This document shows, piece after piece, positions 42,600-51,631 of a stretch of 64,000 nucleotides of DNA. The stretch lies in contig NZ_VCRA01000009.1 in assembly GCF_005938385.1 (NCBI RefSeq), positions 243,480-307,479 on the forward strand, given 5' to 3'. The translations under genes and the position numbers were made by a program. The notes beneath the pieces were generated by a model. It was not told the origin of the DNA. It searched no databases and saw only the letters and a program-made list of their open reading frames with translations. The DNA comes from Paenibacillus mesophilus (lineage in GTDB: Bacteria > Bacillota > Bacilli > Paenibacillales > NBRC-103111). How positions within the stretch are numbered: position 1 is the stretch's first letter; each line of letters starts with the position of its first letter.

Positions 42600-44866
42600 A
42601 GCTGCTCAAACGAGTTCCTATCAAATATTGGATATGGGCCGCTCTAATCATTGCTCTGCTCCTGTATGTTACGCTCCGGCTCGATATAAGCACGCTCGAC
42701 AGGGGAGCCGTTCAGGCGGCCGCCCAGGCGAACGTGGGAGCGGTGAAAGTCGACAAAGGATTGGCGGAGCTGCCGAACGAAGCGGATTTCAAGACGGTCG
42801 CCCAATCCGGAGAGCTTGAGCTCAGACTCGATTCCAAGACGGGTCATTTCAATGTGCTGGATAAACGCAACGGCAACATTTGGCGGTCGTACCCCGATCC
42901 GGAGCGGTGGGCGAATGAAAAGCAGGAAGGGATCTGGAGAACCCACCTTCGCTCGCCGGTCATGCTGCGCTATATCGACTTAACCGGGAAAGTTACGCAG
43001 CCGAAGGAAACGAACCTGCTTGAAGAGCAAGGTAAAATTATCGATGTCGCATCGATTGACGGCGGATTCAAGCTTACGTTCGATATGCCGTCCAAGCAAT
43101 TTACGATTCCGATCGAGGTAAAGGTGGAGAAAGACACCGTCGTAACCAAGATTGTGGATTCCGGCATTAAGGAAGGTTCCTTAAGCCTGATCTGGATCCG
43201 ATTGTACCCGTTCTTCGGAGCAGACCATTCCTACGGTCAGGACGGCTACTTGTTCATACCGGACGGTTCCGGCGCATTGATTCCGTATCGGGAGCATAAT
43301 ACGAACGTCAACCGGATTTACCAAGAGCCGATATACGGAATGGATGCATCGTTCAAAGCTAACAACGATCCGCAATCGCGAAATCCGATCACGGTGCCCG
43401 TATTCGGGGCTAAGTCCGGCGACAAAGGCTTCTTGACGATCGTCGAGAACGGCGCCGAAGCGGCCGATGTAGTCGCTTCGCCATCCGGCGTATTCAGCGG
43501 TTACAACTGGATTACCGCTCAGCAGAACTACCGGTCTACTTACAGACAAGTAACGAACGAGCAGAAGGGCCGTTTCTTTATTACCTACAACAAGAAAGAA
43601 CGGTTCACGGGCGATCGTGCCGTCCGTTACGTCATGCTTGACAAAGCGAAGGCAAACTATGTAGGCATGGCCGAACGTTATCGTCAATATTTGATGGATA
43701 CTTATAAAATGCAACCGATTAAACCTAAAAACGGTTCGAAAGTTCCGATGACGGTTAACCTACTCGGGGCCGGCCGCGAGGACGGACTTGTTACTGACCG
43801 TTACTTGAAGGCTACTACAACGTCCGATGCGATGAAAATCGTACAGCGTCTGTACGGACTCGGCATCGACAACATGGTCGTCAACTACATGGCATGGCAG
43901 GAAGGCGGCTTCGCCGAATTCGGAGCGCCATTGCCGGTGGACAGCCGCCTGGGCGGTGCATCCGGGATGAAGCAGTTCATCCAGTTCGCCCATACGCTCG
44001 ATATTCCGGTTTACTTGGATACGAACTATATGTTCAATTCGACCAAAGCCGGAAGCTTCAACAGAAGACAGCACGGCCTGCGTGATTTGGGCGGTACCGT
44101 TCAAGGCAATTATGTCAGCCTGGGCTATCTTGAGAAGCTGCTCGATAAAGAGATCAAAAACTTCAAAGAACTGGGCGCAGACGGTATCACTCTTGGTGTG
44201 GATGGCACACCAGGAGAGAATAGAGCAGGCTTGGGACGCACGGTCGACAGCGACTATAACACGAACTATCCGCTTAGCCGCGAGGAGAGCCGGAAGAAGC
44301 AGCAAGAGCTGTTCCAGAAATTCAAGGACGCTTCTCTCGATATTCGGGGAACCCAGTCCAGTAACTTCGCTTTCCCTTACGTCAGCACGATCGGTCATCT
44401 GATCGACGATTACTCGTACGACTCGTTCTCGGAAACCTCGATTCCGTTCGTACAAATCGCGCTGCACGGGCTGGTCAATTACTCGTCCGCTTATGTAAAT
44501 AACCGTTCGGAGTATCAGAAGCAATTTTTGCGCGACCTGGAGTATGGTTCGATTCCAGCGTTCATCTTCATCGCCGAAAATGCCGAAGATCTCAAGAACG
44601 CCGACGCTTTGCACACGTATAGTCTGGACTACCGCGATTGGGAAACCCAAGCGGTACAGGAATACCAGAAGTTCAACGAAGCGCTGGGCGACGTTCAGAA
44701 CAAATTCATTACGAATCACCGGCAGCTCGCGCCGGACGTTAAGGAAACGACTTACGCCGGCGGCAAGCGCATCATCGTCAACTACGGCAACACGACGTAT
44801 TCCAGCGGCGGCATTACCGTTAGACCGCTCGATTACTTGATCGTGAAAGGAGGAACGGCACCATGA
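42596..44866 (+). CDS. DUF5696 domain protein, membrane-anchored, putative glycosidase-like
   Basis: 756 residues from ATG 42596, overlapping the previous stop by four bases. One N-terminal membrane segment (YWIWAALIIALLLYVTLRL) without a clear cleavage site anchors a large outside domain. Residues 60-380 are strand-rich (LELRLDSKTGHFNVLDKRNG; FIPDGSGALIPYREHNTN). Residues about 385-700 look like a TIM barrel with acidic residues on strand ends (NMVVNYMAWQEGG; DIPVYLDTNYMFN; GADGITLGVDG; YSYDSFSETSIPF). This is the layout of many glycoside hydrolases, and DUF5696 proteins are found beside sugar importers in Paenibacillus. Catalysis is inferred; no active-site assignment is made. Confidence 0.82.
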   Translation: MKLLKRVPIKYWIWAALIIALLLYVTLRLDISTLDRGAVQAAAQANVGAVKVDKGLAELPNEADFKTVAQSGELELRLDSKTGHFNVLDKRNGNIWRSYPDPERWANEKQEGIWRTHLRSPVMLRYIDLTGKVTQPKETNLLEEQGKIIDVASIDGGFKLTFDMPSKQFTIPIEVKVEKDTVVTKIVDSGIKEGSLSLIWIRLYPFFGADHSYGQDGYLFIPDGSGALIPYREHNTNVNRIYQEPIYGMDASFKANNDPQSRNPITVPVFGAKSGDKGFLTIVENGAEAADVVASPSGVFSGYNWITAQQNYRSTYRQVTNEQKGRFFITYNKKERFTGDRAVRYVMLDKAKANYVGMAERYRQYLMDTYKMQPIKPKNGSKVPMTVNLLGAGREDGLVTDRYLKATTTSDAMKIVQRLYGLGIDNMVVNYMAWQEGGFAEFGAPLPVDSRLGGASGMKQFIQFAHTLDIPVYLDTNYMFNSTKAGSFNRRQHGLRDLGGTVQGNYVSLGYLEKLLDKEIKNFKELGADGITLGVDGTPGENRAGLGRTVDSDYNTNYPLSREESRKKQQELFQKFKDASLDIRGTQSSNFAFPYVSTIGHLIDDYSYDSFSETSIPFVQIALHGLVNYSSAYVNNRSEYQKQFLRDLEYGSIPAFIFIAENAEDLKNADALHTYSLDYRDWETQAVQEYQKFNEALGDVQNKFITNHRQLAPDVKETTYAGGKRIIVNYGNTTYSSGGITVRPLDYLIVKGGTAP

Positions 44867-45735
44867 CGACTAAAAAAAGCAGGCTTTCGGGTCAAACGAT
44901 CCGAAAGCTGGAAGGCTCGCTGTTTATAGCACCGTGGGCCATCGGGTTTTTCGCGTTCATGGCGTTCCCGCTCGGATATTCGCTCTACATGAGCTTTCAT
45001 CAAGTGCGGATATTGGGTACCGGTATCGAGATAACGGCGGTCGGCTTGAAGCATTATAAGTACATTTTGCTTGAGAACGGTGCGATCCTGTACAACTCGC
45101 TTTTCCCGTTTCTACGACAGACGATTATCATGATCCCGATCATCTTAATATTCTCGCTACTTGTCGCAATCATGCTGAACCAGAAATTCCCGGGACGCGC
45201 TTTGTTCCGCTCGATCTTCTTCCTGCCCGTCATCTTCACGACCGGGCAGGTCGTCCGGGAATTTATGACCCAAGGGGAAGGCGATCTCGGCTTTATCGCG
45301 CGGTACAACATCACTTCGCTCATATCCCAGAACTTGACCTCCGTATGGGCGGGGCCGATCGTTACCGTTATGGGATCGTTCGTTCTGATCTTGTGGTATT
45401 CCGGGGTACAAATCCTGATCTTCCTGGCGGGGCGGCAGACGATCGGAAGCTCGGTATATGAGGCCGCGAGAATCGACGGCGCGACGCCGTGGGAAGTGTT
45501 CTGGAAAATTACGCTTCCGGGGATGACGCCATTTATTCTGCTCAACCTGATTTACACGACGGTCGACTTGTTCACATTCCCGACCAACCCGATATTGACC
45601 CAGGTAAACAGCAGCAACTACGGACAGTCAAGCGCACTTGCCTGGATCTATTTCGTAATCATACTGGTGTTCCTCGGGATCACGATGTGGGTTTTCCAGA
45701 AAGTGCAGAAGGCATCGGGCTTGGGTGCCCGCTAA
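44863..45735 (+). CDS. Carbohydrate ABC transporter permease, pair 2, first subunit
   Basis: 290 residues from ATG 44863, overlapping the previous stop by four bases, with GGAGGAAC before it. MalF/UgpA-type (GSLFIAPWAIGFFAFMAFPL, GYSLYMSFHQVRILGTGIE). The EAA loop reads VYEAARIDGATPWEVFWKI. It belongs to a different permease subgroup from the first pair, so it is not a recent duplicate of 38538-39515. Confidence 0.92.
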   Translation: MTTKKSRLSGQTIRKLEGSLFIAPWAIGFFAFMAFPLGYSLYMSFHQVRILGTGIEITAVGLKHYKYILLENGAILYNSLFPFLRQTIIMIPIILIFSLLVAIMLNQKFPGRALFRSIFFLPVIFTTGQVVREFMTQGEGDLGFIARYNITSLISQNLTSVWAGPIVTVMGSFVLILWYSGVQILIFLAGRQTIGSSVYEAARIDGATPWEVFWKITLPGMTPFILLNLIYTTVDLFTFPTNPILTQVNSSNYGQSSALAWIYFVIILVFLGITMWVFQKVQKASGLGAR

Positions 45736-45758
45736 CAGCTAGCGGCCGCATTCAAAGT

Positions 45759-45779
45759 AATTTTGCCGGAGGCAAAATT
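45759..45779 (+). promoter_or_regulatory. Intercistronic hairpin between pair 2 permease genes
   Basis: AATTTTGCC, loop GGA, GGCAAAATT form a perfect nine-base stem, followed by TTGAGGAGGA, the ribosome binding site of the next gene. It may tune translation or message stability. Confidence 0.65.
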
Positions 45780-45795
45780 TTGAGGAGGATAGCTT

Positions 45796-46764
45796 GTGAC
45801 CCGACTAATAACGGCATTGAAATCGAAGCGCACCGACGGCATCGATTGGAGAGCGGGGCTGACCAAGACACGCTACGTGATCTTGGGCAAAGAAGCCGAC
45901 AAAGGGCTTATCTTCCGCGCCTTCATCTACCTTGTTCTGATCGACGTAGCTTATATTTACTTGAACCCGATCTTGTTCATGATCACGACGATGGTGAAAA
46001 ACTCGCAAGACTTGCTTGATCCGGCCGTCAGCTGGGTACCGAGAGCGATCTATACGGGCGTTCTGCAGGACGCATGGACGAAGCTGAAATATCCGAGCGC
46101 GTTCACCATCAGCGCGATTCTATCGCTAACGATAGCCGTCCTGCAGACGGTATCCTGCGCGGTAGCCGGATATGCATTCGCACGGCTCGAATTTCCGTTC
46201 AAGAAGACTTTGTTCTTCTGCCTACTGTTGACTTTCATCGTACCTACGCAAGTTGTCATTTTGCCTAACCTGATCGCGGCGAGCCAGCTCGGTTTGATGA
46301 AGACGTACATTCCGATCGTAGTGCCCGCATTGTTCGGCCATGGTTTGAAAGGTGCCCTGTTCGTCATCATTTATCGCCAGTTTTTCTCCACTCAGCCGAA
46401 GGAGTTGGAGGAGGCGGCCAAAATCGACGGCGCGAACGTATTCAAAATTTTCTACAAAGTTATGCTGCCGCTCGCAAAGCCGGCTATTCTAGTCGTATTC
46501 CTGTTCTCGTTCGTATGGACGTGGAACGATTACTATTTGCCAAGCATGTATTTGAACGGCGTGAAGGAAGTTCCGCTTTCGATGGGTATATCGCAAATTT
46601 CGGCGGTGCTTACTCAGCAAGCGGCGGAGTTCGGACCATCGATATTCGATGAGCCGCTCAAGATGGCGACTTCGTTCCTGATTATTCTGCCTCCTCTCGT
46701 TCTGTATATGTTTACGCAGCGTTGGTTCGTCGAAGGCGTCGAGCGCACGGGTCTTGTCGAATAG
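45796..46764 (+). CDS. Carbohydrate ABC transporter permease, pair 2, second subunit
   Basis: 322 residues from GTG 45796, with GAGGAGGATAG upstream. A 40-residue basic N-terminal extension precedes the first membrane segment (AFIYLVLIDVAYIYLNPILF). MalG-type body with EAA loop LEEAAKIDGANVFKIFYKV and a final QRWFVEGVERTG. It is the last gene of the large operon; a strong terminator follows. Confidence 0.92.
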   Translation: MTRLITALKSKRTDGIDWRAGLTKTRYVILGKEADKGLIFRAFIYLVLIDVAYIYLNPILFMITTMVKNSQDLLDPAVSWVPRAIYTGVLQDAWTKLKYPSAFTISAILSLTIAVLQTVSCAVAGYAFARLEFPFKKTLFFCLLLTFIVPTQVVILPNLIAASQLGLMKTYIPIVVPALFGHGLKGALFVIIYRQFFSTQPKELEEAAKIDGANVFKIFYKVMLPLAKPAILVVFLFSFVWTWNDYYLPSMYLNGVKEVPLSMGISQISAVLTQQAAEFGPSIFDEPLKMATSFLIILPPLVLYMFTQRWFVEGVERTGLVE

Positions 46765-46781
46765 TTAAAAAAACCAATCGG

Positions 46782-46818
46782 ACGGCGGGAGGAATTATCC
46801 TCCCGCCGTTGAATTTTA
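46782..46818 (+). terminator. Intrinsic terminator of the large importer operon
   Basis: ACGGCGGGAGG (46782-46792) pairs with CCTCCCGCCGT (46799-46809), followed by TGAATTTTATT. Confidence 0.85.
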
Positions 46819-46850
46819 TTAGGATACAAAACTAGCCAGGAGGACGACCG

Positions 46851-47561
46851 GTGCATATCCTGATTGTCGAAGACGAACCCAAAATCCGCGACGTGCTCAT
46901 CGCTTATTTCGAGAAGGAAGGCTGGAAAACCGATTATACGTCCAACGGGATCGAAGCGGTACAAAAGTTCGATTACCATCAGCATGACCTCATCATCCTC
47001 GATTTGATGCTGGAAGGATTGCCGGGAGAAGAAGTTTGCAAAAAAATTCGTGAAAAATCGAATGTCCCCATTATTATGGTCACATCCAAATCACGCGAAA
47101 TCGATACGATCAACGGATTGAATCTCGGGGCCGACGACTATATCGTCAAGCCTTTCCGAGCCAAGGAATTGATCGCCCGCATATATGCTTTGTTCCGTCG
47201 CATCGCCCCGGCCAAACGGGAGAACCATGAAGAGAAAGTAATCCGTTTCTATGGCGGCAAGCTTGTGATCGATATGGAAACGCGGGAAGTGCTCGCTAAC
47301 GGCAAGCCCGCTCCGCTTACCGCAACGGAGTTCAAGCTGCTCTCCGTCCTCATCCGCAAGCCCGGTAAAGTGTACAGCCGGGCGGATCTTTCGTATACGG
47401 TGCAAGGATACCGCTTTCAGGGAGACGGACGGGCAATCGACGCCCACGTCAAAAATTTGCGCAAAAAAATCGAACCCGACCCGAGCGCCCCTCTCTATAT
47501 CGTTACGGTCGTCGGTACCGGTTATAAATTCTCGATGCAGCCGGACGAGCCGGAATTATGA
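46851..47561 (+). CDS. OmpR/PhoB-type response regulator
   Basis: 236 residues from GTG 46851, with AGGAGGACGACC upstream. Receiver domain: acidic pair in LIVEDEPKIRD, phospho-acceptor Asp51 in LIILDLMLEGLPGE, Thr in IIMVTSKSRE, Lys in DYIVKPFRAKEL. The winged-helix output domain (residues about 135-232) has TATEFKLLSVLIRKPGKVYS and DAHVKNLRKKIEPD. It is coupled to the kinase gene by a four-base overlap. It follows the importer operon after a terminator, so it may sense the state of transport or of the cell envelope and control that operon; this is inference. Confidence 0.93.
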   Translation: MHILIVEDEPKIRDVLIAYFEKEGWKTDYTSNGIEAVQKFDYHQHDLIILDLMLEGLPGEEVCKKIREKSNVPIIMVTSKSREIDTINGLNLGADDYIVKPFRAKELIARIYALFRRIAPAKRENHEEKVIRFYGGKLVIDMETREVLANGKPAPLTATEFKLLSVLIRKPGKVYSRADLSYTVQGYRFQGDGRAIDAHVKNLRKKIEPDPSAPLYIVTVVGTGYKFSMQPDEPEL

Positions 47562-48940
47562 AAAGAATCTTTCCATTCTTCCGCAAAATGAGCTTTATTT
47601 TGTTTCTAAGCTTCCTGCTCTATTCGGTCGTATTCGTCCTGTTGATTTCCGTCATCAATAATACGAACTGGCAGTCGCTGTTCTCGCGATTCCATTCCGT
47701 CCAAATGGAGAAGAACGGATATTTGGTCATGGATGACATGCGCAGAGAGGGGATTACGCATGGACCGCTCTCGGAAGAGCAGAAGCAGTGGCTGCAGCGC
47801 AGAGCGGCGTTATACGGCATTTTGCTCCGATACGAGAGCAAAGACCGCAAGGAGATATGGTTCGACACGTTCTCCAAAGCGCAAGTCTCCTCTTCCCAAG
47901 ATTCGGCGGAAGTGCCTTATACGACAAATGGCCAGATGCAGGGCTATATCAAAATGCAGTATATATTAAGCAACAGCGAGCTGGAGCCCGCATACGCGGA
48001 ATTTATGAAATCGATCCAGTTCCGCTCCAAGCTGCTGCTGATCGGCGTCGTCGCCGCCTCGATCTTGTTCAGCTTCTTTATCGCCCGCAGCTTGTCCAAG
48101 CCATTAAAAGAAGTGTACCGGATGGCTACGGAGATCGGTAAAGGGAAACGCGATGTGGCGGTTCCGTTGAAAGGTCCGGAAGAAGTCAGAAGGCTCGCCG
48201 CAACCCTTCACGAAATGACCAAAGAGCTCAAGAAGCAGGAAGACTGGCGGCACCACCTCATGGAGGATTTGACTCACGAGCTGCGTACTCCGCTGACGAC
48301 GTTGCTCACGCAAATCGAAGCGATTATCGACGGTGTATACGAGCCGGAGCCTGAACGGCTGCAGGATATTTATGAGGAGCTGATTCGGCTGTCGCGGCTC
48401 GTCAACGACCTCGAGCGGCTGTCCGAAGCCGAAAGCGCCCGATTCTCCCTGCATGTACGGAGGACGAATATGGTGGAATTGGCGCGGGCGGTATACTCGA
48501 ACTTTTTGCCGCTCGCGCGAAGCAAAGGAATTAAGCTTACGTTCGAGCCGGCTTTTGTTCCGTGCTACGCCGAAGTCGACAGGGATAAAATTGTTCAGGT
48601 GCTGTCCAATATCGTCTCGAATGCGATCAAGTATACGCCGGAAGGCGGGAACGTAACTATAAGCGTCTCCTATAATATTGAATGGACGGTTATTCGCTGC
48701 GAGGATAACGGGATCGGCGTGAGCGATAAAGATTTGCCGTACATTTTCAACCGGTTATACCGCGCCGATAAATCCCGATCGCGCTTCAGCGGGGGTGTGG
48801 GTCTCGGGTTAAGTATCGCCAAAGCTTTGGCGGAAGCTCATAACGGAACGATCGAAGCGGAGTCCGAGCTTGGCGTCGGCTCGGTCTTTACGATAACGCT
48901 ACCGATTCAGTTTAAGCCATACATGGGAGAGGAATCTTAA
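47558..48940 (+). CDS. Sensor histidine kinase
   Basis: 460 residues from ATG 47558, overlapping the response regulator stop by four bases. Two membrane segments (about residues 12-34 and 150-172) enclose an outer sensor region of about 115 residues with no recognised fold. A HAMP domain follows (SLSKPLKEVYRMATEIGKGK), then the phosphorylated His in DLTHELRTPLTTLLTQIE, and the ATP-binding domain with N box NIVSNAIKYTPEGG, G1 EDNGIGVSD and G2 GGVGLGLSIAKALA. It is the partner of the regulator encoded just before. Confidence 0.93.
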   Translation: MKRIFPFFRKMSFILFLSFLLYSVVFVLLISVINNTNWQSLFSRFHSVQMEKNGYLVMDDMRREGITHGPLSEEQKQWLQRRAALYGILLRYESKDRKEIWFDTFSKAQVSSSQDSAEVPYTTNGQMQGYIKMQYILSNSELEPAYAEFMKSIQFRSKLLLIGVVAASILFSFFIARSLSKPLKEVYRMATEIGKGKRDVAVPLKGPEEVRRLAATLHEMTKELKKQEDWRHHLMEDLTHELRTPLTTLLTQIEAIIDGVYEPEPERLQDIYEELIRLSRLVNDLERLSEAESARFSLHVRRTNMVELARAVYSNFLPLARSKGIKLTFEPAFVPCYAEVDRDKIVQVLSNIVSNAIKYTPEGGNVTISVSYNIEWTVIRCEDNGIGVSDKDLPYIFNRLYRADKSRSRFSGGVGLGLSIAKALAEAHNGTIEAESELGVGSVFTITLPIQFKPYMGEES

Positions 48941-48962
48941 TTTTATTGTAAAGACGATAGGA

Positions 48963-49011
48963 GAAAGGGTCATTTCTGCGGTTTGGACAGCCGGGGAATT
49001 GGCCCTTTTTT
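48963..49011 (+). terminator. Intrinsic terminator of the two-component operon
   Basis: AAGGGTCATTTC can pair with GAATTGGCCCTT with G-U pairs, followed by TTTTTTG. Confidence 0.65.
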
Positions 49012-49197
49012 GAATTTCGCGGGGCTATTTTGTCGTAAAACCGCACCTTTTCGCAACATTTGTAATATAATATTACATCGATTTGCTATTTTAATAGAGA
49101 AACATGATTACCATTGTTCGTTTTGCTCGATTATGTTACAATACATAACATATCTCGAGAATGATGTGGAGTTTATACATCAAGGGAGGCGCTGCGG

Positions 49198-49956
49198 ATG
49201 AGTTGGAAAATGATCGCGCTTGATTTGGACGGTACGCTTCTGGATCGGAACGGGAATATATCGGACGAAAATGCGGAATGGGTGCGGAAGGCGCAATATT
49301 CCGGCATCAATGTCGTTCTTGTGAGCGGGCGCCATCGAATGCGTATTGCCCCGATCATCGAGAAGCTGGATCTTCGTCTGCCGGTCATTACGACGAACGG
49401 CTGCGAGATTTGGTCTGCCGAGGGTCATTTGCTCGACCGCAACGTACTTCCGTGGAAAGATGTGGAGATCGTTCATTTATTCGCCTTTCAGCATAATGTC
49501 AACTACCGGGCTTATTGTGCGGAAGGCGTATTCGATTCCGACCAGCGGCAGCATCTCGCGCAGATGGATTACAGCTGGCTGAAGGTGCTGCTGAAATCGG
49601 ATAACCGCCGCAGCTTAACCGATGCGTACGAGCGTCTCCATGCAACGAAACGTCTGGAACTGACCGCATACGGAACGCCTGGAGAACCGCAGCAAATCGA
49701 CGTTCAGCCGAAAGGTACGGGCAAAGCGGCGGCATTAGGCAAGCTGTGCGGCATGCTCGGTATCTGCAAGGAGGAGGTCGTCGCATTCGGAGACGACCGC
49801 AACGATATCGAGATGCTCCGTTGGGCCGGACTCGGTATCGCAATGGGCAACGCACCGGACGATGTGAAGGCGGCGGCCGACACCGTCGCGCCTCACTATC
49901 TCGATTCCGGCGTCGGACGGACGATTGCGCGCATTATGAGGCATGCATCGGCATGA
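49198..49956 (+). CDS. HAD family (Cof-type) phosphatase
   Basis: 252 residues from ATG 49198 with AAGGGAGGCG upstream. HAD motifs: nucleophile Asp in IALDLDGTLLDRNG, Ser in VLVSGRHRMRI (motif II region), Lys in DVQPKGTGKAAALG, and the acidic motif VAFGDDRNDIEML. A type IIB cap domain lies between motifs II and III. Such enzymes dephosphorylate sugar phosphates or phosphorylated cofactors. It lies upstream of nagA on the same strand, but a terminator separates them. Confidence 0.92.
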   Translation: MSWKMIALDLDGTLLDRNGNISDENAEWVRKAQYSGINVVLVSGRHRMRIAPIIEKLDLRLPVITTNGCEIWSAEGHLLDRNVLPWKDVEIVHLFAFQHNVNYRAYCAEGVFDSDQRQHLAQMDYSWLKVLLKSDNRRSLTDAYERLHATKRLELTAYGTPGEPQQIDVQPKGTGKAAALGKLCGMLGICKEEVVAFGDDRNDIEMLRWAGLGIAMGNAPDDVKAAADTVAPHYLDSGVGRTIARIMRHASA

Positions 49957-49987
49957 GCAACGGGTGAGAGGACGGACCGCATATGGG

Positions 49988-50018
49988 CGCACAAGCGTCT
50001 TGTGTGCGGTTTTTGTTT
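49988..50018 (+). terminator. Intrinsic terminator of the HAD phosphatase gene
   Basis: CGCACAAG, loop CGT, then CTTGTGTGCG and a TTTTTGTTTT run. Confidence 0.75.
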
Positions 50019-50121
50019 TGCGGATCTATCGTTGTGGTACCGCCCGATATTCACTGTGTACGGGAATATGGCGGCGTGATAATATACGTATGTATATATA
50101 ACGGTAACGGGAGGATCGAGC

Positions 50122-51282
50122 GTGGGGGAAGCGATATGGATCAACGCGAAATTATATACCGGACAGCGTGTAATTGAAAACGGTCGCATGATCGTTACCG
50201 AGAACGGGACGATCCGGGCATTGGGGGACGAGCTGCTGCCCGTACCTGCACATGCGCGAGTCATCGATTGCAATGGGGCGCTGCTTATGCCCGGGTTCAT
50301 CGATGTACATGTTCATGGCGGGAACGGATACGGCATGATGGAAGGCACATACGAAGCGCTGGACGGAATAAGCCGATTCCATGCGCGGCATGGGACGACC
50401 GCTTTCTTGGCAACCACGTCGACCGCGGCTAAAGAGACGATTGTACGGGCGCTGCGCAATGCGGCGGAGACTATCGGGAAAACGTCGGGCGCCGAGCTCA
50501 CGGGCATTCACCTGGAAGGTCCTTATTTGGACGAGAAGCGACGCGGCGCACAGAGCAAAGAACATCTCAGACTGCCGGCGGCGGACGAAATCGATGAGTT
50601 TACGGAAGCGGCGGGCGGACATATTCGTCTCGTTACGCTGGCGCCGGAAATCGAAGGCGGAATGGAGGCGGTCGAACGATTCGCAAGCAAAGGGATCACC
50701 GTATCGGCCGGTCATTCCGACGCCACTATGGCTCAGGTGGAAGCGGCGGTCAGACTCGGATTGAGTCATACGACCCATCATTTCAACGGGATGAGTCCGC
50801 TCCATCATCGCGAACCGGGATTGGCCGGAGCGGGACTTATGCTCGAAGAGCTTACGACGGAGCTGATCTGTGACGGCATTCACGTCCACCCGTCCGTCGT
50901 GAAACTGTTGTTCGAGATGAAGTCGCCCGAGAAAGTGTGCATGATTACCGACGCGGTATCCCCGGCCGGACTGCCGGATGGGGAGTATGGCGAGGTGATC
51001 GTCCGGTCCGGCGAAATAACGCTCAAGAACGGCTCCTCGCTTGCGGGAAGCTCGCTGACGATGCTGCAGGCGCTGAAAAACGCGATCCAGTATACCGGTT
51101 TCCCGATCGAGAAGGTGCTGCCTTCGATGACGATCGTACCGGCTCGGCAAGTCCGGCTCGATCGGGTCAAAGGGACGCTCGCGCCGGGGAAACATGCGGA
51201 CTTTGTGCTGCTCACGCCGGAGCTGGATCTTCTCTCAACGCATGTAAGGGGAGTAGAGGTATTTCGGTCGGACAATGACTAA
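50122..51282 (+). CDS. nagA: N-acetylglucosamine-6-phosphate deacetylase
   Basis: 386 residues from GTG 50122, with CGGGAGGATCGAGC upstream. Amidohydrolase features of NagA: metal site PGFIDVHVHGGNGYGMMEG, then GIHLEGPYLDEKRRGAQ with metal-binding Glu, VSAGHSDAT and THHFNGMSPLHHREPG with metal His residues, CDGIHVHPSVVKLL, and catalytic Asp in MITDAVSPAG. It deacetylates GlcNAc-6-phosphate to glucosamine-6-phosphate, feeding amino-sugar breakdown and wall recycling. The usual partners nagB and a GntR regulator are not in the window. Confidence 0.95.
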   Translation: MGEAIWINAKLYTGQRVIENGRMIVTENGTIRALGDELLPVPAHARVIDCNGALLMPGFIDVHVHGGNGYGMMEGTYEALDGISRFHARHGTTAFLATTSTAAKETIVRALRNAAETIGKTSGAELTGIHLEGPYLDEKRRGAQSKEHLRLPAADEIDEFTEAAGGHIRLVTLAPEIEGGMEAVERFASKGITVSAGHSDATMAQVEAAVRLGLSHTTHHFNGMSPLHHREPGLAGAGLMLEELTTELICDGIHVHPSVVKLLFEMKSPEKVCMITDAVSPAGLPDGEYGEVIVRSGEITLKNGSSLAGSSLTMLQALKNAIQYTGFPIEKVLPSMTIVPARQVRLDRVKGTLAPGKHADFVLLTPELDLLSTHVRGVEVFRSDND

Positions 51283-51288
51283 CTATGC

Positions 51289-51332
51289 AGAAAGGGCGAT
51301 AGTAGACCGTGAGGTCCGCTATCGTCCTTTCT
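51289..51332 (+). terminator. Strong hairpin after nagA
   Basis: AGAAAGGGCGATAG pairs with CTATCGTCCTTTCT (one mismatch), with an inner GACC/GGTC. There is no T-run, so it may end or stabilise the nagA message. Confidence 0.55.
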
Positions 51333-51456
51333 ATCGGTTCTTCGTTTACGAAATAACGGAACGCCAATTTCCACGAGCTTTTTCCGCTTTTCATCCATAG
51401 GAATAAGCGATGGGGACATGAGTTTTGGAGTAGAAGACATTTCGCAGAAGCTCCGA

Positions 51457-51613
51457 GAGGGAATGGGTATTGGAGCGGAAAGTTTGGGTGTGAATTTGGC
51501 ATGAACCTCGCCAAAATCACACTCGGGGCGCCTTTGAAGTCGTGTTGTTACCGCCAAGTCTAATCAAGACCACACGACTTCAACAGCGGTTGAAGCTCAA
51601 TACCCATTCCCTC
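51457..51613. other. Branched inverted-repeat element of about 157 bases
   Basis: GAGGGAATGGGTATTGGAGC at 51457-51476 is inverted at 51595-51613 (one base missing). Inside are two strong hairpins: GTGTGAATTTGGC with GCCAAAATCACAC (51488-51500 with 51510-51522, one mismatch) and TTGAAGTCGTGT with ACACGACTTCAA (51534-51545 with 51572-51583). This is a three-way junction. On the plus strand it is followed 19 bases later by a conserved tail and terminator. The 421-base gap 51283-51703 has no gene. Confidence 0.75.
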
Positions 51614-51631
51614 CGAACGCGCTGACGTATG

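Noticed and set aside
51457..51613. Type III toxin-antitoxin RNA
   Set aside because: There are no tandem direct repeats before the terminator and no small toxin gene follows; the next gene is convergent pepF.
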